Assembly (NCBI GenBank): GCA_039830035.1
Contig: CP140038.1
Location: 555,107-619,106 of the forward strand
Direction of reading: 5' to 3'
DNA length: 64,000 bases
From: Buchnera aphidicola (Meitanaphis flavogallis)
GTDB taxonomy: Bacteria; Pseudomonadota; Gammaproteobacteria; Enterobacterales; Enterobacteriaceae
This document shows, in pieces, positions 32,760 to 43,023 of the stretch. Both the position numbers and the translations under genes were made by a program. Every line of letters begins with the position of its first letter. Within the stretch, counting starts at the first letter, position 1. Under the pieces are notes generated by a model. That model was not told the DNA's origin, did no database searches, and worked only from the letters and a program-made list of their open reading frames with translations.

Positions 32760-33071
32760 AAAGCCGTCCATTTTTATATTTTAAATACAAAATGTTAATA
32801 ACATAATATACTTTTATAAAAAACAAATTTTAATAGAGCATCATAACATCAAAAATTATAAGAAAAAAAATTATTTTTTTTAAATAAGTATACTGCTATT
32901 ATATATATTTACAACTACCGAAATCAATATACTTATTTTTTAAATTTTATAATATATATTTACCCAATAAATGGTTAAAAAATAAATATTACTTGATAAA
33001 AAACAATCTATTTCATATTTATTTTTAATTAAAAACAACATATTTATTCCAAACAATATAATATCTTAAAA
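32760..33071. other. 312-bp divergent intergenic region rpmE/ftsN
   Basis: Promoter region for rpmE (minus) and ftsN (plus). It is pure A+T-rich DNA with no open frame. The cytR gene found near here in E. coli is absent without trace. Confidence 0.55.
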
Positions 33072-33350
33072 ATGATTAACAAAGATTTTTTATTCTATAA
33101 TACATTTAAGTACACTACTCTAAAAAAAAATAGTACTAAAACTAATAACATTGTTATAATTACCATGTTAATATCAATTATAATATTATCATTGATCATA
33201 TCAATCAATATATTATTTGAACCAAAAATATTACAAAATAAAAATAGTTATTTAAAAACTAAAGAACTAAAAAAAAGAAACATAAATAATATTCCAAAAC
33301 AACCTAAAGAAAAATGGAAATACATATATGAGTTGAAAAACGATATTTAA
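33072..33350 (+). CDS. ftsN: Minimal FtsN: cytoplasmic tail, membrane helix and essential periplasmic helix only
   Basis: Bitopic cell-division protein that triggers septal peptidoglycan synthesis through FtsA and FtsQLB. It has 92 residues against 319 in E. coli. The N-terminus MINKDF keeps Asp5, the residue that in E. coli contacts FtsA. Residues 27-49 form a membrane helix. The C-terminus IPKQPKEKWKYIYEL aligns with the essential E. coli helix LPPKPEERWRYIKEL, placing W82, Y84 and L88 on the key residues W83, Y85 and L89. The protein stops four residues later, so the glutamine-rich linker and SPOR domain are missing. Position between rpmE and hslV is that of ftsN in E. coli. The gene is recognised by motif and synteny. 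Confidence 0.85.
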   Translation: MINKDFLFYNTFKYTTLKKNSTKTNNIVIITMLISIIILSLIISINILFEPKILQNKNSYLKTKELKKRNINNIPKQPKEKWKYIYELKNDI

Positions 33351-33678
33351 ACATCGTATGATTATGCATTCAAAAAAACACATGCGAACATTTATACACT
33401 GATTAACTCATGCAACAGCGTTTATATTTAGCATATTATGTTTACTTATAAAACCTATCAAAACGTTAATCAGTCTAACCACTATTTTTTAGAAATAAAA
33501 CAACTAAAAAATCATACATATAATAAATACAATGCTTTTTCTTTAAAAAAATAAACTATTAAATATAGTACACAAAACAACTACCACAATAAATATTTTA
33601 AATATTCTTCTAACAAATGTTAAAATCTAATCATTAACATTTTAATGTGATCAAAGTGTATATAAGGAAATACATTTT
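33351..33678. other. 328-bp region after ftsN, possibly its decayed 3' end
   Basis: In the ftsN frame the first TAA (33348-33350) is followed by 26 sense codons, a TAG, and 40 more sense codons before the next stop. A scrap NSCNSVY could recall the SPOR motif QCGSF but is not convincing. Further on is the hslV leader with a good AAGGAAA ribosome site. No heat-shock promoter could be recognised. Confidence 0.45.
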
Positions 33679-34209
33679 ATGACAACCATTATTAGTGTTC
33701 GCCTTAAAAAAAAAGTAGTTATCGGAGGAGATGGACAAGCAACATTAGGTAACACTATTATGAAAAGTAATGTTAAGAAAGTAAGAACATTATATCATGA
33801 TAAGGTCATTGCAGGATTTGCTGGAGGAACAGCTGATGCATTCACATTATTTGAATTATTTGAAAAAAAATTATTAATGTATCAAGGACACCTGCAACGC
33901 GCAGCAATTGAATTAGCTAAAGATTGGCGTACTGACAAAATATTACGTAAACTCGAAGCTTTACTAGCAGTAGCAAATAAAGAAAAATCATTTATTATTA
34001 CAGGAAATGGAGATATAATTCAACCAGAAAACGATCTTATGGCTATTGGTTCTGGTGGTCCTTATGCACAAGCAGCAGCACAAGCAATGTTAGAAAACAC
34101 TTCTCTTACTGCAAAACAGATCGTAAAAGCAGCACTTAAAATTACCTCTAAAATTTGCATATATACAAATGATGTTTTTACTATTAAAGAACTAACTTCA
34201 GAAAAGTAA
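33679..34209 (+). CDS. hslV: HslV (ClpQ) protease subunit
   Basis: Proteasome-like threonine peptidase that forms dodecamers capped by HslU. It has 176 residues, the E. coli length. After removal of Met1 the nucleophile is Thr2 (MTTIISVR). [31 protein letters not shown] and [16 protein letters not shown] are family hallmarks. It is followed after 11 bp by hslU, so the two form an operon. Confidence 0.98.
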   Translation: MTTIISVRLKKKVVIGGDGQATLGNTIMKSNVKKVRTLYHDKVIAGFAGGTADAFTLFELFEKKLLMYQGHLQRAAIELAKDWRTDKILRKLEALLAVANKEKSFIITGNGDIIQPENDLMAIGSGGPYAQAAAQAMLENTSLTAKQIVKAALKITSKICIYTNDVFTIKELTSEK

Positions 34210-34220
34210 GGATTATCTTT

Positions 34221-35555
34221 ATGTCAGACATGACTCCCCGCGAAATAGTTACAGAACTTAATCGATTCATCATTGGCCAAGAAAAAGCAAAACGAGCTGT
34301 AGCCATTGCTTTACGAAATCGCTGGCGTCGTATGAAATTAAAAAAAGAATTAAGATCTGAAGTAACACCCAAGAACATCCTAATGATAGGTCCTACTGGA
34401 GTAGGAAAGACAGAAATTGCTAGACGATTAGCAACATTAGCTAAGGCTCCATTTATTAAAGTAGAAGCTACAAAATTTACAGAAATAGGATATGTAGGAA
34501 AAGAAGTAGACTCAATTATCAGAGATTTAACAGAATTATCCATAAAAATGGTACGCAATCAAGCATTTAAAAAAAATAAAAGCAAAGCAAAAGAAATGGC
34601 AGAAGAACGAATTTTAAATGTTTTAGTTCCTACTATTGAAAAAGAATGGAAAGAATCGGAAATCTCTAATAAACCTACTGCAGCTATTCAATTATTTAAA
34701 AAAAAATTGCGAGAAGGACAATTGGATGAAAAAGAAATTGAAATAAACATTTCTACAGCACCCATGGGAGTAGAAATAATGGCTCCACCAGGAATGGAAG
34801 AGCTAACCAATCAATTACAATCATTATTTCAAAATTTAGGAGGGAGAAAAAAAAATATAAAAAAACTAAAAATTAAAGATGCAATGAAACTACTAATAGA
34901 AGAAGAATCAACTAAATTAATCAACTTAGAAGTACTCAAACGAGAAGCAATCTATGCAGTAGAACAACATGGAATTGTATTTATTGATGAAATCGATAAA
35001 ATATGTAAAAACAGAGGATCAACGGGACCTGACATTTCACGAGAAGGAGTACAACGTGACTTATTACCATTAATTGAAGGTTGTACAATTTCTACTAAGC
35101 ATGGTATGGTCAGAACAGATCATATTTTATTTATCGCATCAGGAGCTTTTCAAATTTCTACCCCTGCAGATTTAATTCCAGAACTACAAGGTCGACTTCC
35201 AATCAGAGTAGAATTACAAGCATTAACAATTGACGATTTTGAATTAATCTTAACAGAACCAAAAGCGTCAATAACTGTCCAATACAAAGCTTTAATGCAA
35301 ACAGAAAAAGTTCAAATAAACTTTACTAAAGAGGGAATTCGACATATTGCTGAAGCGGCATGGAAAGTCAATGAATCAATAGAAAATATTGGCGCTCGTC
35401 GACTATATACTGTATTAGAGCATTTAATGGAAGATATTTCATTTAATGCTAGTGAGAATAAAAATGAATTAACAATTAATATAGACGAAAAATATGTAAG
35501 TGAACATTTAGACAACCTTGTTCTAAATAACGATCTAAACCGATTTATTCTTTAA
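34221..35555 (+). CDS. hslU: HslU (ClpY) ATPase subunit
   Basis: AAA+ unfoldase that feeds proteins to HslV. It has 444 residues against 443 in E. coli. Walker A GPTGVGKT is at residues 57-64, the pore motif GYVGKEVDS follows, then Walker [12 protein letters not shown], sensor [12 protein letters not shown], and the C-terminal activating tail ending in DLNRFIL, which docks into HslV. The I-domain (about residues 110-245) is present. With hslV it is one of the few regulated proteases in the window. Confidence 0.98.
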   Translation: MSDMTPREIVTELNRFIIGQEKAKRAVAIALRNRWRRMKLKKELRSEVTPKNILMIGPTGVGKTEIARRLATLAKAPFIKVEATKFTEIGYVGKEVDSIIRDLTELSIKMVRNQAFKKNKSKAKEMAEERILNVLVPTIEKEWKESEISNKPTAAIQLFKKKLREGQLDEKEIEINISTAPMGVEIMAPPGMEELTNQLQSLFQNLGGRKKNIKKLKIKDAMKLLIEEESTKLINLEVLKREAIYAVEQHGIVFIDEIDKICKNRGSTGPDISREGVQRDLLPLIEGCTISTKHGMVRTDHILFIASGAFQISTPADLIPELQGRLPIRVELQALTIDDFELILTEPKASITVQYKALMQTEKVQINFTKEGIRHIAEAAWKVNESIENIGARRLYTVLEHLMEDISFNASENKNELTINIDEKYVSEHLDNLVLNNDLNRFIL

Positions 35556-35593
35556 TTATTTCAATGAGTAATTTTTTAATAAGAAGCAAATCA

Positions 35594-35624
35594 CTTTCCT
35601 ATCTTAGGAATAAAGATAGGAAAG
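35594..35624. terminator. 12-bp hairpin after hslU
   Basis: Perfect inverted repeat CTTTCCTATCTT / AAGATAGGAAAG with a 7-base loop, 38 bp after the hslU stop and between convergent hslU and zapB. There is no T-run on either side, so it may act as a 3' RNA-stabilising hairpin or a Rho-assisted end rather than a classic terminator. Confidence 0.55.
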
Positions 35625-35787
35625 ATATTGTACTTGTAATAAGAAATATTATTCATTTAAAAAATTATATTAAAATAAATATTACTTCAAATATTCATGA
35701 TATAATATATAATAATTTTATGTGCGAATAATATATGTACATAATACACTATCTTTTAATAATTTTAATAAATAATATATAAAAACT

Positions 35788-36027
35788 CTACATATTATTT
35801 ATTTTACTCAATAATCCATTTAGCATATCTTTCCAAATATCTCTTTCTTCTTTTAATTTTTTATTTTCTTCTTCCAATTTAACACTATTTGATAATATTA
35901 AATTCATTTCTTGTTTTTGATTATCGTTTTTTTCCTTTAATTCTTTTACTTCCATTTGTAACAACAAAATAGTATCAATAGCTTGTTGTATTTTTTCTTC
36001 TAACTTCGAAAATGTCTCAAAAATCAT
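35788..36027 (-). CDS. zapB: ZapB, cell-division coiled-coil protein
   Basis: Small Z-ring-associated coiled coil that acts with ZapA and MatP. It has 79 residues against 81 in E. coli. FEKLEAKVQQAIDTI of E. coli is matched by [15 protein letters not shown], followed by [13 protein letters not shown]; the whole protein is predicted coiled coil with heptad leucines. Its position beyond hslVU agrees with E. coli (hslVU-menA-rraA-zapB), the genes between being lost. Confidence 0.93.
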   Translation of the reverse strand: MIFETFSKLEEKIQQAIDTILLLQMEVKELKEKNDNQKQEMNLILSNSVKLEEENKKLKEERDIWKDMLNGLLSKINNM

Positions 36028-36129
36028 TAATTAATTTCCTTATAAAAATATCACTGTTTTTATTCTTATATTAAAAAATAAAATACTTTTAATCAAATTT
36101 ATAAAAGCATAAAAAGATATTCATGTTTT

Positions 36130-36182
36130 AGAATTATTAAAAATTTTTTTGAATTTATACAACAACAATTTTTAATAATTCT
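36130..36182. repeat. 16-bp inverted repeat between trpG and zapB
   Basis: AGAATTATTAAAAATT and its exact complement, separated by 21 bases, in the 412-bp space 36028-36439. It lies about 260 bp beyond the trpG stop and 100 bp before zapB. No T-run follows on the minus strand. It may be a trpEG transcript end or a zapB leader structure. The rest of the space is AT-rich with no gene. Confidence 0.4.
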
Positions 36183-36439
36183 ATTATTTAAATGAAACAA
36201 CATTATAAAAATTTCGATGTTTGCATAAAGATTATTATAACTATATCTTATTTATATCAAGTAATTTATTTGTCAAAAAATTTATATAACTAAAACCAAA
36301 ATACTAGCTATAACATAAAATATTAATATACGTTGTAAAATAAAATATTTCGAGATATTAATAAATGAAAAAATTAATTTCATAAAATTTACTTTATACA
36401 ATTCATTATATAAAAAATTTTATAGAATCATAAATTTAT

Positions 36440-37021
36440 TTATTCTGAAATCCATGCCATTACTTTGTTCAAAAACTCTACGCCTTGTGTAGTTAATATA
36501 GATTCAGGATGAAATTGAAAACCACAAATTTTTTCACTATCGTTACGAACAGCCATTACCATATTATTGTAATAAGCATTTACAATCAATGTTTTAGGAA
36601 TATTACTACAAATAAGAGAATGATACCGTGCTACAGAAAAAGGATTAGGCATACCGAAAAACATTGCTTTTTCGTCATGCGTAATTAAAGAAGATTTTCC
36701 ATGTAATATTTCTCCAGCACATTCTATATTTCCTCCATACATCTTTACAATAGCTTGATGTCCTAAACAAATACCAACAATCGGAATTTTTCCTCGCATT
36801 TCTTTTAATAAATCAGGCATACAACCTGCATTATCAGGATTTCCAGGACCTGGAGATAACATCAAAACTGGATTACACATTTTAGAAATTTTTGTTAAAA
36901 TAATATCAATAGGGGTTGTATTACGATAAATAACAACATTATAATTATTAGTTCGAAGTTGATCAACTAAATTATAAGCAAACGAATCAATATTATCTAA
37001 TAAAAGTACATTATTATTCAT
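36440..37021 (-). CDS. trpG: Anthranilate synthase glutamine amidotransferase subunit
   Basis: Supplies ammonia from glutamine to TrpE for anthranilate formation. The ATG at 37021, two bases after the trpE stop, gives [18 protein letters not shown] and 193 residues. The upstream in-frame start at 37042 would overlap trpE and is less likely. The triad is Cys in [10 protein letters not shown] and His/Glu in [21 protein letters not shown] binds the oxyanion. It is a free-standing TrpG, not fused to TrpD as in E. coli, typical of Buchnera. Confidence 0.97.
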   Translation of the reverse strand: MNNNVLLLDNIDSFAYNLVDQLRTNNYNVVIYRNTTPIDIILTKISKMCNPVLMLSPGPGNPDNAGCMPDLLKEMRGKIPIVGICLGHQAIVKMYGGNIECAGEILHGKSSLITHDEKAMFFGMPNPFSVARYHSLICSNIPKTLIVNAYYNNMVMAVRNDSEKICGFQFHPESILTTQGVEFLNKVMAWISE

Positions 37022-37023
37022 TA

Positions 37024-38601
37024 TTAATACTCTATATGACAAGAATGCGACTCAGCAATTGCTTGTAATACTGCTTGAGCTTTATTTTTACTTTCGTCTA
37101 CCTCTGATTGTGGTATAGAATCTAAAACTATTCCAGCTCCTACTTGAATAGTAGCAATATTATGTTCAACATATGCAGATCTAATTACAATACATGTATC
37201 TAAAGACCCTGAAGCAGTAAAATATCCTATAGATCCTCCATAACTACCTCTTCTTTCTCCTTCTGCATTAGAAATTAACTCCATTGCTCGAATTTTAGGA
37301 GCACCACTTAAAGTTCCCATATTCATGCATGCTTGATACGCATGAAATACATCTAAATTAGATTTTAATCTTCCTACTACTCTAGAAACTAAATGCATCA
37401 CATGAGAATAGCGATCTACTTGAGTTAAATCTGCTACATAGCGAGTACCAGGATCACAAATTTTAGCTAAATCATTGCGAGCTAAATCTACTAACATTAA
37501 ATGTTCAGACAGTTCTTTATGATTAGTTCGCATTTCTAATTCTATTCTGCTATCTAAATCTAAATCTAAAGATCCATCTATTTTTCTTCCTCTTGGTCTA
37601 GTTCCTGCAATAGGATAAATCTCAATTTGTCTAGATGATTCATCATATTTTAAAGCACTTTCTGGAGATGCTCCAAATAAAGTAAAATTGGCATCTTGCA
37701 TGAAAAACATATATGGACTAGGATTATTCTTTTTTAATACGTCATAAGCAGCTAATGAATCAATACACGGTAAATAAAACCGTCTTGAAGGAACTACTTG
37801 AAAAACATCTCCAATAAATATTGATTTCTGCATGTTTTTAATAATATTACTATATTCTTGATCTGTTTTATTATATTTTAAAATCATTTTCTTTAATATT
37901 ACAGGTTTCAATGAATGTAAATATTGGGACAATTGTTCTTTTACTTCTAATAATCTACGTTTCAACCTACTTTTTTCAAAAACATCCATGGAAAATATAC
38001 TAGCTTGTATATAACAAGTTTTTTTCTTATGATTTAAAACTAATAATGTTTCAGCTAAATAAAAACAAAAATCAGGACAAGATTGAGTTGTTTTTAATTT
38101 TGGTAATGACTCAAAATGAGATACTAAATCATATGCAAATAAACCTCCAAAAAACATAGATTTAGAATCCATATTATTTGTAATACTTCTTATTAAAAAC
38201 CGTATTGAATCTAATACAGACAATGCATGTAATTTTTGATCTTCATCTATATTTCTTGGAATCTCAGGAAATTGAACTCTTAAAAATTTTTTATGAGATA
38301 ATATTTTTACTTCTTTTGGCAATAAAGATTTAAAAGTAGGTAATAAATTTTCTCCATTTTTCGTTAATGCTTCCAATGTTACTATTTGGTTTAATGCCGA
38401 AATTCGTAAAGCAGAATCTATAATCATCATACTTTTTAAATTATATCTTTTATTAATTTCAGCCGATTCTAAAAGTAATGTATTATTTTTTCCACGACAA
38501 ATATGATGAAAAATAGCTGTCGGATTTGATCGGTACTGCGCTTCAACTTTCAAAACATCCATTATATTAAGATGTTTATTTATTTTTTTATATTGTTTCA
38601 T
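37024..38601 (-). CDS. trpE: Anthranilate synthase component I
   Basis: Converts chorismate to anthranilate, the rate-limiting step toward tryptophan. It has 525 residues against 520 in E. coli. The N-terminal LLLESAEI carries the tryptophan-binding serine, and [11 protein letters not shown] and [11 protein letters not shown], which form the inhibitor pocket and active site, are kept, so feedback inhibition is probably intact. [17 protein letters not shown] and [11 protein letters not shown] are conserved. The pair trpE-trpG is on the chromosome between zapB and fpr, whereas many Buchnera carry it amplified on a plasmid. I find no trp leader peptide or attenuator upstream. Confidence 0.97.
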   Translation of the reverse strand: MKQYKKINKHLNIMDVLKVEAQYRSNPTAIFHHICRGKNNTLLLESAEINKRYNLKSMMIIDSALRISALNQIVTLEALTKNGENLLPTFKSLLPKEVKILSHKKFLRVQFPEIPRNIDEDQKLHALSVLDSIRFLIRSITNNMDSKSMFFGGLFAYDLVSHFESLPKLKTTQSCPDFCFYLAETLLVLNHKKKTCYIQASIFSMDVFEKSRLKRRLLEVKEQLSQYLHSLKPVILKKMILKYNKTDQEYSNIIKNMQKSIFIGDVFQVVPSRRFYLPCIDSLAAYDVLKKNNPSPYMFFMQDANFTLFGASPESALKYDESSRQIEIYPIAGTRPRGRKIDGSLDLDLDSRIELEMRTNHKELSEHLMLVDLARNDLAKICDPGTRYVADLTQVDRYSHVMHLVSRVVGRLKSNLDVFHAYQACMNMGTLSGAPKIRAMELISNAEGERRGSYGGSIGYFTASGSLDTCIVIRSAYVEHNIATIQVGAGIVLDSIPQSEVDESKNKAQAVLQAIAESHSCHIEY

Positions 38602-39268
38602 ATTATTTTACATCTATAGTCAGTGTAAATACTTAAAAATATTACATTGTATTTTTATTACACTAATATAGTTTATTTTATGATTATACAAAAAATTATA
38701 ACACATGATCTATGACAATAATAAATTGAACTAATTTAAATATTTGTAATGTCAAAATTCTCCAATATCGCATTACATGTTATCAATTATTTTTATATAC
38801 ACTTTTCTCATATAACATTTAAAAAATCAAAATACTAAAAATATAATATTATGATATATTTTTACTAAATTAAACATCAATTTAAATACAAGTATAAAAA
38901 TTCTTAAAAATAACTAAAACTAAACATTAGTGTACAAAATAAAAAACCATAATCATAATTCCAATTAAATAAAATATATTTATAAATCTTCAACACAGAG
39001 AATAACAGTAATTATAAAATATGTTATCTTATTAGTACAATTAAAAAAAGAAATATTTTAATAGATATAAATACTTTTAAAATTATTACTTTTATTTTTT
39101 TAAATTTAGTTGCCACACTTTCGCTTATATAATGATAAATATATATTAAAAAATATAGTTTTATTACGCTCATTAATTCTCTATCTAACATATAAAACAA
39201 ATTACCATTTACGGATGATATAAAACTTTACAAATCTATGTATAATAATATTAAAGAGGATATCTAAT
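38602..39268. other. 667-bp divergent region trpE/fpr
   Basis: Upstream region of both trpE (minus) and fpr (plus). I looked for DnaA boxes or other plasmid-origin traces and saw none, and found no leader peptide with tandem tryptophans. A GAGG ribosome site marks fpr. A 7-bp inverted repeat TGTAATG...CATTACA near 38747-38780 is too weak to call an operator. Confidence 0.5.
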
Positions 39269-40018
39269 ATGAACGATTGGACTACAGCTAAAATAATACA
39301 AATTAAAAAATGGAATAATACTTTATTTAGTTTAATTTTAAATGCATCTATTCATCCCTTTATTCCAGGGCAATTTTCTAGACTATTATATATCCAAAAA
39401 AATGGAACAAAAATTCAAAGAGCATATTCATATGTCAATACACCTGAAGATATTAATCTAGAATTCTGTATCACACTAATACCACAAGGTCAATTAACTC
39501 CCAAATTGTATTGCCTATCATGCATGGATAAAATAATGATTAGAAAAACAGCGCTAGGATTTTTTATTTTAAAAGAAATTCCATACTGTAAAAACCTATG
39601 GATGTTTGCTACTGGAACAGGAATTGGTCCTTATCTTTCTATTTTAAAAAATGAAAGAAATACCAAAAAATTTAAAAATATTATACTCGTACATGCAGTA
39701 CGATATTATAATGATTTAATATATTTACCTTTAATTAATAAATTGAAAAAACAATATGATGGAAAACTACATATACAAATAATTATAAGCCGAGAAGTAA
39801 CTAATTTTTCGTTGCATGGAAGAATTCCAAAATTACTAGAAAATAATATACTAGAAAATAAACTAGGATTTAAAATTAACAAAGACACATGTCATGTGAT
39901 GTTATGTGGTAATCCTAACATGGTAAAAGATACAAAAAAATTTCTTATAGAAAACAGAGAAATGAAAAAACATCTTCGAAAAAATCCAGGTCAAATTACT
40001 AGCGAAAACTACTGGTAA
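39269..40018 (+). CDS. fpr: Ferredoxin/flavodoxin-NADP+ reductase
   Basis: FAD enzyme that passes electrons from NADPH to flavodoxin or ferredoxin. It has 249 residues against 248 in E. coli and aligns end to end: MNDWTTAKI at the start, QRAYSYVN (FAD-binding RxYS), FATGTGIGPYLSIL (NADP-binding), SHVMLCGNP-type VMLCGNPNMV, and the C-terminal Tyr-Trp (ENYW), which stacks on the flavin. It may serve Fe-S assembly with Fdx or the radical/reductive enzymes left in the genome. Confidence 0.97.
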   Translation: MNDWTTAKIIQIKKWNNTLFSLILNASIHPFIPGQFSRLLYIQKNGTKIQRAYSYVNTPEDINLEFCITLIPQGQLTPKLYCLSCMDKIMIRKTALGFFILKEIPYCKNLWMFATGTGIGPYLSILKNERNTKKFKNIILVHAVRYYNDLIYLPLINKLKKQYDGKLHIQIIISREVTNFSLHGRIPKLLENNILENKLGFKINKDTCHVMLCGNPNMVKDTKKFLIENREMKKHLRKNPGQITSENYW

Positions 40019-40480
40019 AAATAATACCTCATATTATATAAAAGATCTATCATGCATAAAAATTGATATAACCTTAATATTTATATTCACATAGTAAAAA
40101 AAATTTTAAAAACATCGTTTAAAAATCTATTGGAGTAATTTTTATTATTCAAAATATCATTATATACATTTTTTTAAAATTTATAAATGATCAACTAAAA
40201 AAATTAAATGCTAAATACTGCAATAAAACGATTAAAAATTAAATATAATACTCCAAACTTTCTATAATTTGTACACATATAAACATGTTTAAGAAATAAT
40301 ATTTAATAGACATAATATTTAAAAAAAATTATAAATTAATCAATAATACTCACTAAATACATTAATGATATTGATCAAAAACTACTAATTATAAATTAAT
40401 TTTTCTTATTATAATCATTTTTTAAAAATTTGTTTTAATATTTCATGTACTAATGAAATAATCTATAAATATTACAATCG
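40019..40480. other. 462-bp intergenic region fpr/coaD
   Basis: AT-rich DNA between two plus-strand genes. I see no open frame, remnant motif or RNA gene. It should carry the coaD promoter. Confidence 0.55.
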
Positions 40481-40966
40481 ATGAAAAAAAAAGCAATTTA
40501 TCCTGGAACATTCGATCCAATTACTTTTGGTCATTTAGACATTTTAAAAAAAGCAACAAAAATATTTAATTTTGTTATAGTTGCTGTTTTTGAAGATTCT
40601 GAAAAAAAAACCCTATTTAATATAAAAGAACGTATAAAATTAATACAACAAGTTACTTACGAATTTAAAACTATCACAAAAATTATCAGTTTCAAAAATT
40701 TATTAGTCCATGTTGCTCAAACTGAAAAAATAGATTATATAATCCGAGGCATGCGAACATCATTAGACTTTGAATATGAATTAAAAATGTTTACCATAAA
40801 TAAAAAACTAGCTCCAAATTTAGAAAATATTTTATTTTTTCCATCTCCAAAATTCGCTTTTATTTCTTCATCATTAATAAAAGAAATCGTTAAATACGGA
40901 GGAAATGCAAAAGATTATATTCCAGAACTAGTACAACACGCTTTATTAAAAAAGTACAAAAAATAA
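40481..40966 (+). CDS. coaD: Phosphopantetheine adenylyltransferase
   Basis: Penultimate step of coenzyme A synthesis, making dephospho-CoA. It has 161 residues against 159 in E. coli. The nucleotidyltransferase motif YPGTFDPITFGHLDIL, with the TxGH signature, opens the protein. DYIIRGMRTSLDFEYE and the C-terminal SSSLIKEIVKYGG complete the family pattern. Confidence 0.97.
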   Translation: MKKKAIYPGTFDPITFGHLDILKKATKIFNFVIVAVFEDSEKKTLFNIKERIKLIQQVTYEFKTITKIISFKNLLVHVAQTEKIDYIIRGMRTSLDFEYELKMFTINKKLAPNLENILFFPSPKFAFISSSLIKEIVKYGGNAKDYIPELVQHALLKKYKK

Positions 40967-41026
40967 AAATATTATAAATACTATTTTTATTGCATGTCAT
41001 ATATAAAACTAAAATCTAATGAAAAA

Positions 41027-41062
41027 TGGAGTATATAAATTAAAAACATTTTATATACTCCA
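41027..41062 (-). terminator. 13-bp hairpin terminator between coaD and the orphan gene
   Basis: Perfect inverted repeat TGGAGTATATAAA / TTTATATACTCCA with a 10-base loop. On the minus strand it lies 50 bases after the stop of the orphan gene and is followed by TTTTTC, a reasonable Rho-independent terminator. It is 60 bases after coaD and may serve both convergent genes. Confidence 0.7.
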
Positions 41063-41112
41063 ATATTTTAAAAAATATAAAAATGCTTAAATAGATAATT
41101 ATTTACTAAATA

Positions 41113-42291
41113 TTACATTAAAAAGTATGCATATTCTATATCTGAAATTTTATCTTTGGATAAAATTGTTGATGCTTGTAATCCAAATGAATCATGCATA
41201 TTTCCATCTATCTTATGACTTGAATCTAATTTTGATTTACTAGTAGCAACAAGTCGAAATGTTCCATCATTTAATTCATCAACAACATAAGACGTTTTTA
41301 CATCTTGTACTTTTAAATCAGCTAATTCTGGACGTGCAGAAAATAGTTCAATGTATGGTTTAGAGAATAAATCTTTATTAGAATATGCAGAAATTAATTG
41401 TCTTGATTCTAAATTAGGAACTGCATATTTAAAACTATTTAACATTTCTTCTGGAGAGTAATTAGAAATTTGTTGTCCATTAACTTGCAATAAAGAATCA
41501 TTGCCTTCAAAAAGAAAGTTATCATTCAATTGAGAAGTTTGTCGCAATTGATTAAAATAATTTTGAAACTTATTGCCTAAAAATATTTGATCCTTACCAT
41601 CGCTAGTTTTGTTCAACGCATACCAATAAGGTTTTTTAACATCGTCGCTTTCGACTTTTTCGTTAACTTGAGTAGAACTATCTGCTACAGGTATACTATT
41701 AGTTTGAATTTCAGCATCATCATCTGAACTAGAAGTCAAACTATTATAAAAATCAGTAACAGTAGATATTACACTTTTACCAAAATCTACAGAAGTATTA
41801 AATACAGACTCACTGGTATTTTTTATAAATTTAACAGTTGCATTAAAAGCCTGTTCTCCAGTATCATATATTAATGCGCAAGTATCTGATACCGAACTTA
41901 ATATTGAATCAAAAAAATTCGATAAAGGAGTAAAATTAAATTGTAACATACTTGGCAAAACAAAATCTGGTGTAATTCTTTTGACAAAAGCAAAAGCAGG
42001 AATAAGAAATGAAGCAAAACCCTTTAATTGATCCGTTTTTTGTGAATCTTCATTTATTAATGAAAAATCACGAATCATAGTAGCATCCATTGGAAAATCT
42101 ATAATTTGACCATTATAATCATCAGGATACATGGAATTAACGTCGTCCTGCTGATAAGAAGATAATTGTACTATATCGTTTTGCTTAGAAGGAAAATAAA
42201 CAGCATTTTTATGTTTTGAAATATCTTGAGGGTGTGTGTTTTTATTCACATTTACAGATTGTACACTATCTACAACTGACATTGATGACAT
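41113..42291 (-). CDS. Unrecognised acidic serine-rich protein, 392 residues
   Basis: I do not recognise the family. It is unlike its neighbours: about 13% serine, about 52 acidic against 32 basic residues, and much less lysine and isoleucine than most proteins here. There is no signal peptide. Residues 1-75 are polar and acidic. Residues 87-130 include hydrophobic/amphipathic stretches (FASFLIPAFAF, PSMLQFNFTPLSNFF). Residues 145-185 hold two related units (AFNATVKFIK and VFNTSVDFGK, 16 residues apart). An Asp/Ser-rich linker follows at about 186-215, then a globular-looking C-terminal half (about 215-392). A good promoter, an AGAGGA ribosome site and a terminator frame it, so it looks actively kept. 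It could be one of the Buchnera-specific orphan (yba) genes; I cannot confirm that. Confidence 0.8.
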   Translation of the reverse strand: MSSMSVVDSVQSVNVNKNTHPQDISKHKNAVYFPSKQNDIVQLSSYQQDDVNSMYPDDYNGQIIDFPMDATMIRDFSLINEDSQKTDQLKGFASFLIPAFAFVKRITPDFVLPSMLQFNFTPLSNFFDSILSSVSDTCALIYDTGEQAFNATVKFIKNTSESVFNTSVDFGKSVISTVTDFYNSLTSSSDDDAEIQTNSIPVADSSTQVNEKVESDDVKKPYWYALNKTSDGKDQIFLGNKFQNYFNQLRQTSQLNDNFLFEGNDSLLQVNGQQISNYSPEEMLNSFKYAVPNLESRQLISAYSNKDLFSKPYIELFSARPELADLKVQDVKTSYVVDELNDGTFRLVATSKSKLDSSHKIDGNMHDSFGLQASTILSKDKISDIEYAYFLM

Positions 42292-42325
42292 AATATTACG
42301 TCCTCTAACTTTTTTTTATTAGTTA

Positions 42326-42354
42326 CTTTTACTTTAATTTAATTTTTTAGTCAA
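42326..42354 (-). promoter_or_regulatory. Candidate sigma-70 promoter of the orphan gene
   Basis: On the minus strand, TTGACT (42354-42349) and TAAAAG (42331-42326) are separated by 17 bases, upstream of an AGAGGA ribosome site and the ATG at 42291. In such AT-rich DNA -10-like boxes are common, but a 5/6 -35 box at correct spacing is less so. Confidence 0.5.
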
Positions 42355-42944
42355 GTTTTGCATTAAACTTTATTGAAAATATTTAAAAAATAAACATAAC
42401 TAATCGTTTTAAACACATTAACTTTTTAAAATTTATTTAAAATCTTAAAATAATTTTATTTTTTATTAATTACTATTTTAAGGTATATATTTATATATGA
42501 TAATATACTTAATTTTATCTATTAATATTCTATTTATTTAATCAAAATTTGAACTATTAACTAAAAGCAAAAAGACAAATATTTAGAACATTAAACACTA
42601 CATTAAAAATACATTTTTATAATATATTATGAACTTTTCTGTACCATAAACTAACTTAATAATTATATATTAACGGAGAATAATAACATAAAAAATAACA
42701 AACTTTAAAAAAATTGATATATATAGTAAATTATTATACTAAAATAAATTAAATTTTAAAAATATTAAATACTAATTCATTATATAAATAAAAATTTTAA
42801 AACGTCAACAAATTATTAAATCAAAAGTCTTTAAATACTAAATATTAAATAAATAAAATAAAAAGTCTTACTTGATCGTTAACATTATACACTTATTTCT
42901 ATTTAATAATACATTTTTATTAAAAATTCAATTATTACATACTG

Positions 42945-42978
42945 TCAGATAAACATTAAAATTTCAACGTTTATCTGA
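42945..42978 (-). terminator. 10-bp hairpin after pitA
   Basis: TCAGATAAAC and GTTTATCTGA pair across 14 bases, 46 bases after the pitA stop on the minus strand. No T-run follows, so strength is doubtful. It lies in a 732-bp gene-free gap (42292-43023) in which, apart from the orphan gene promoter, I see only low-complexity A+T. Confidence 0.45.
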
Positions 42979-43023
42979 AATTAAACAGTGATAACATGTA
43001 TCATTATACTAACTTTATAAATT

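Noticed and set aside
34184..34558. 124-codon open frame antisense to hslU
   Set aside because: Shadow of the strongly conserved ATPase region of hslU.
38602..39268. Search for a trp leader peptide, attenuator or plasmid origin upstream of trpE
   Set aside because: No tandem tryptophan codons, no terminator/antiterminator pair and no DnaA box could be seen.
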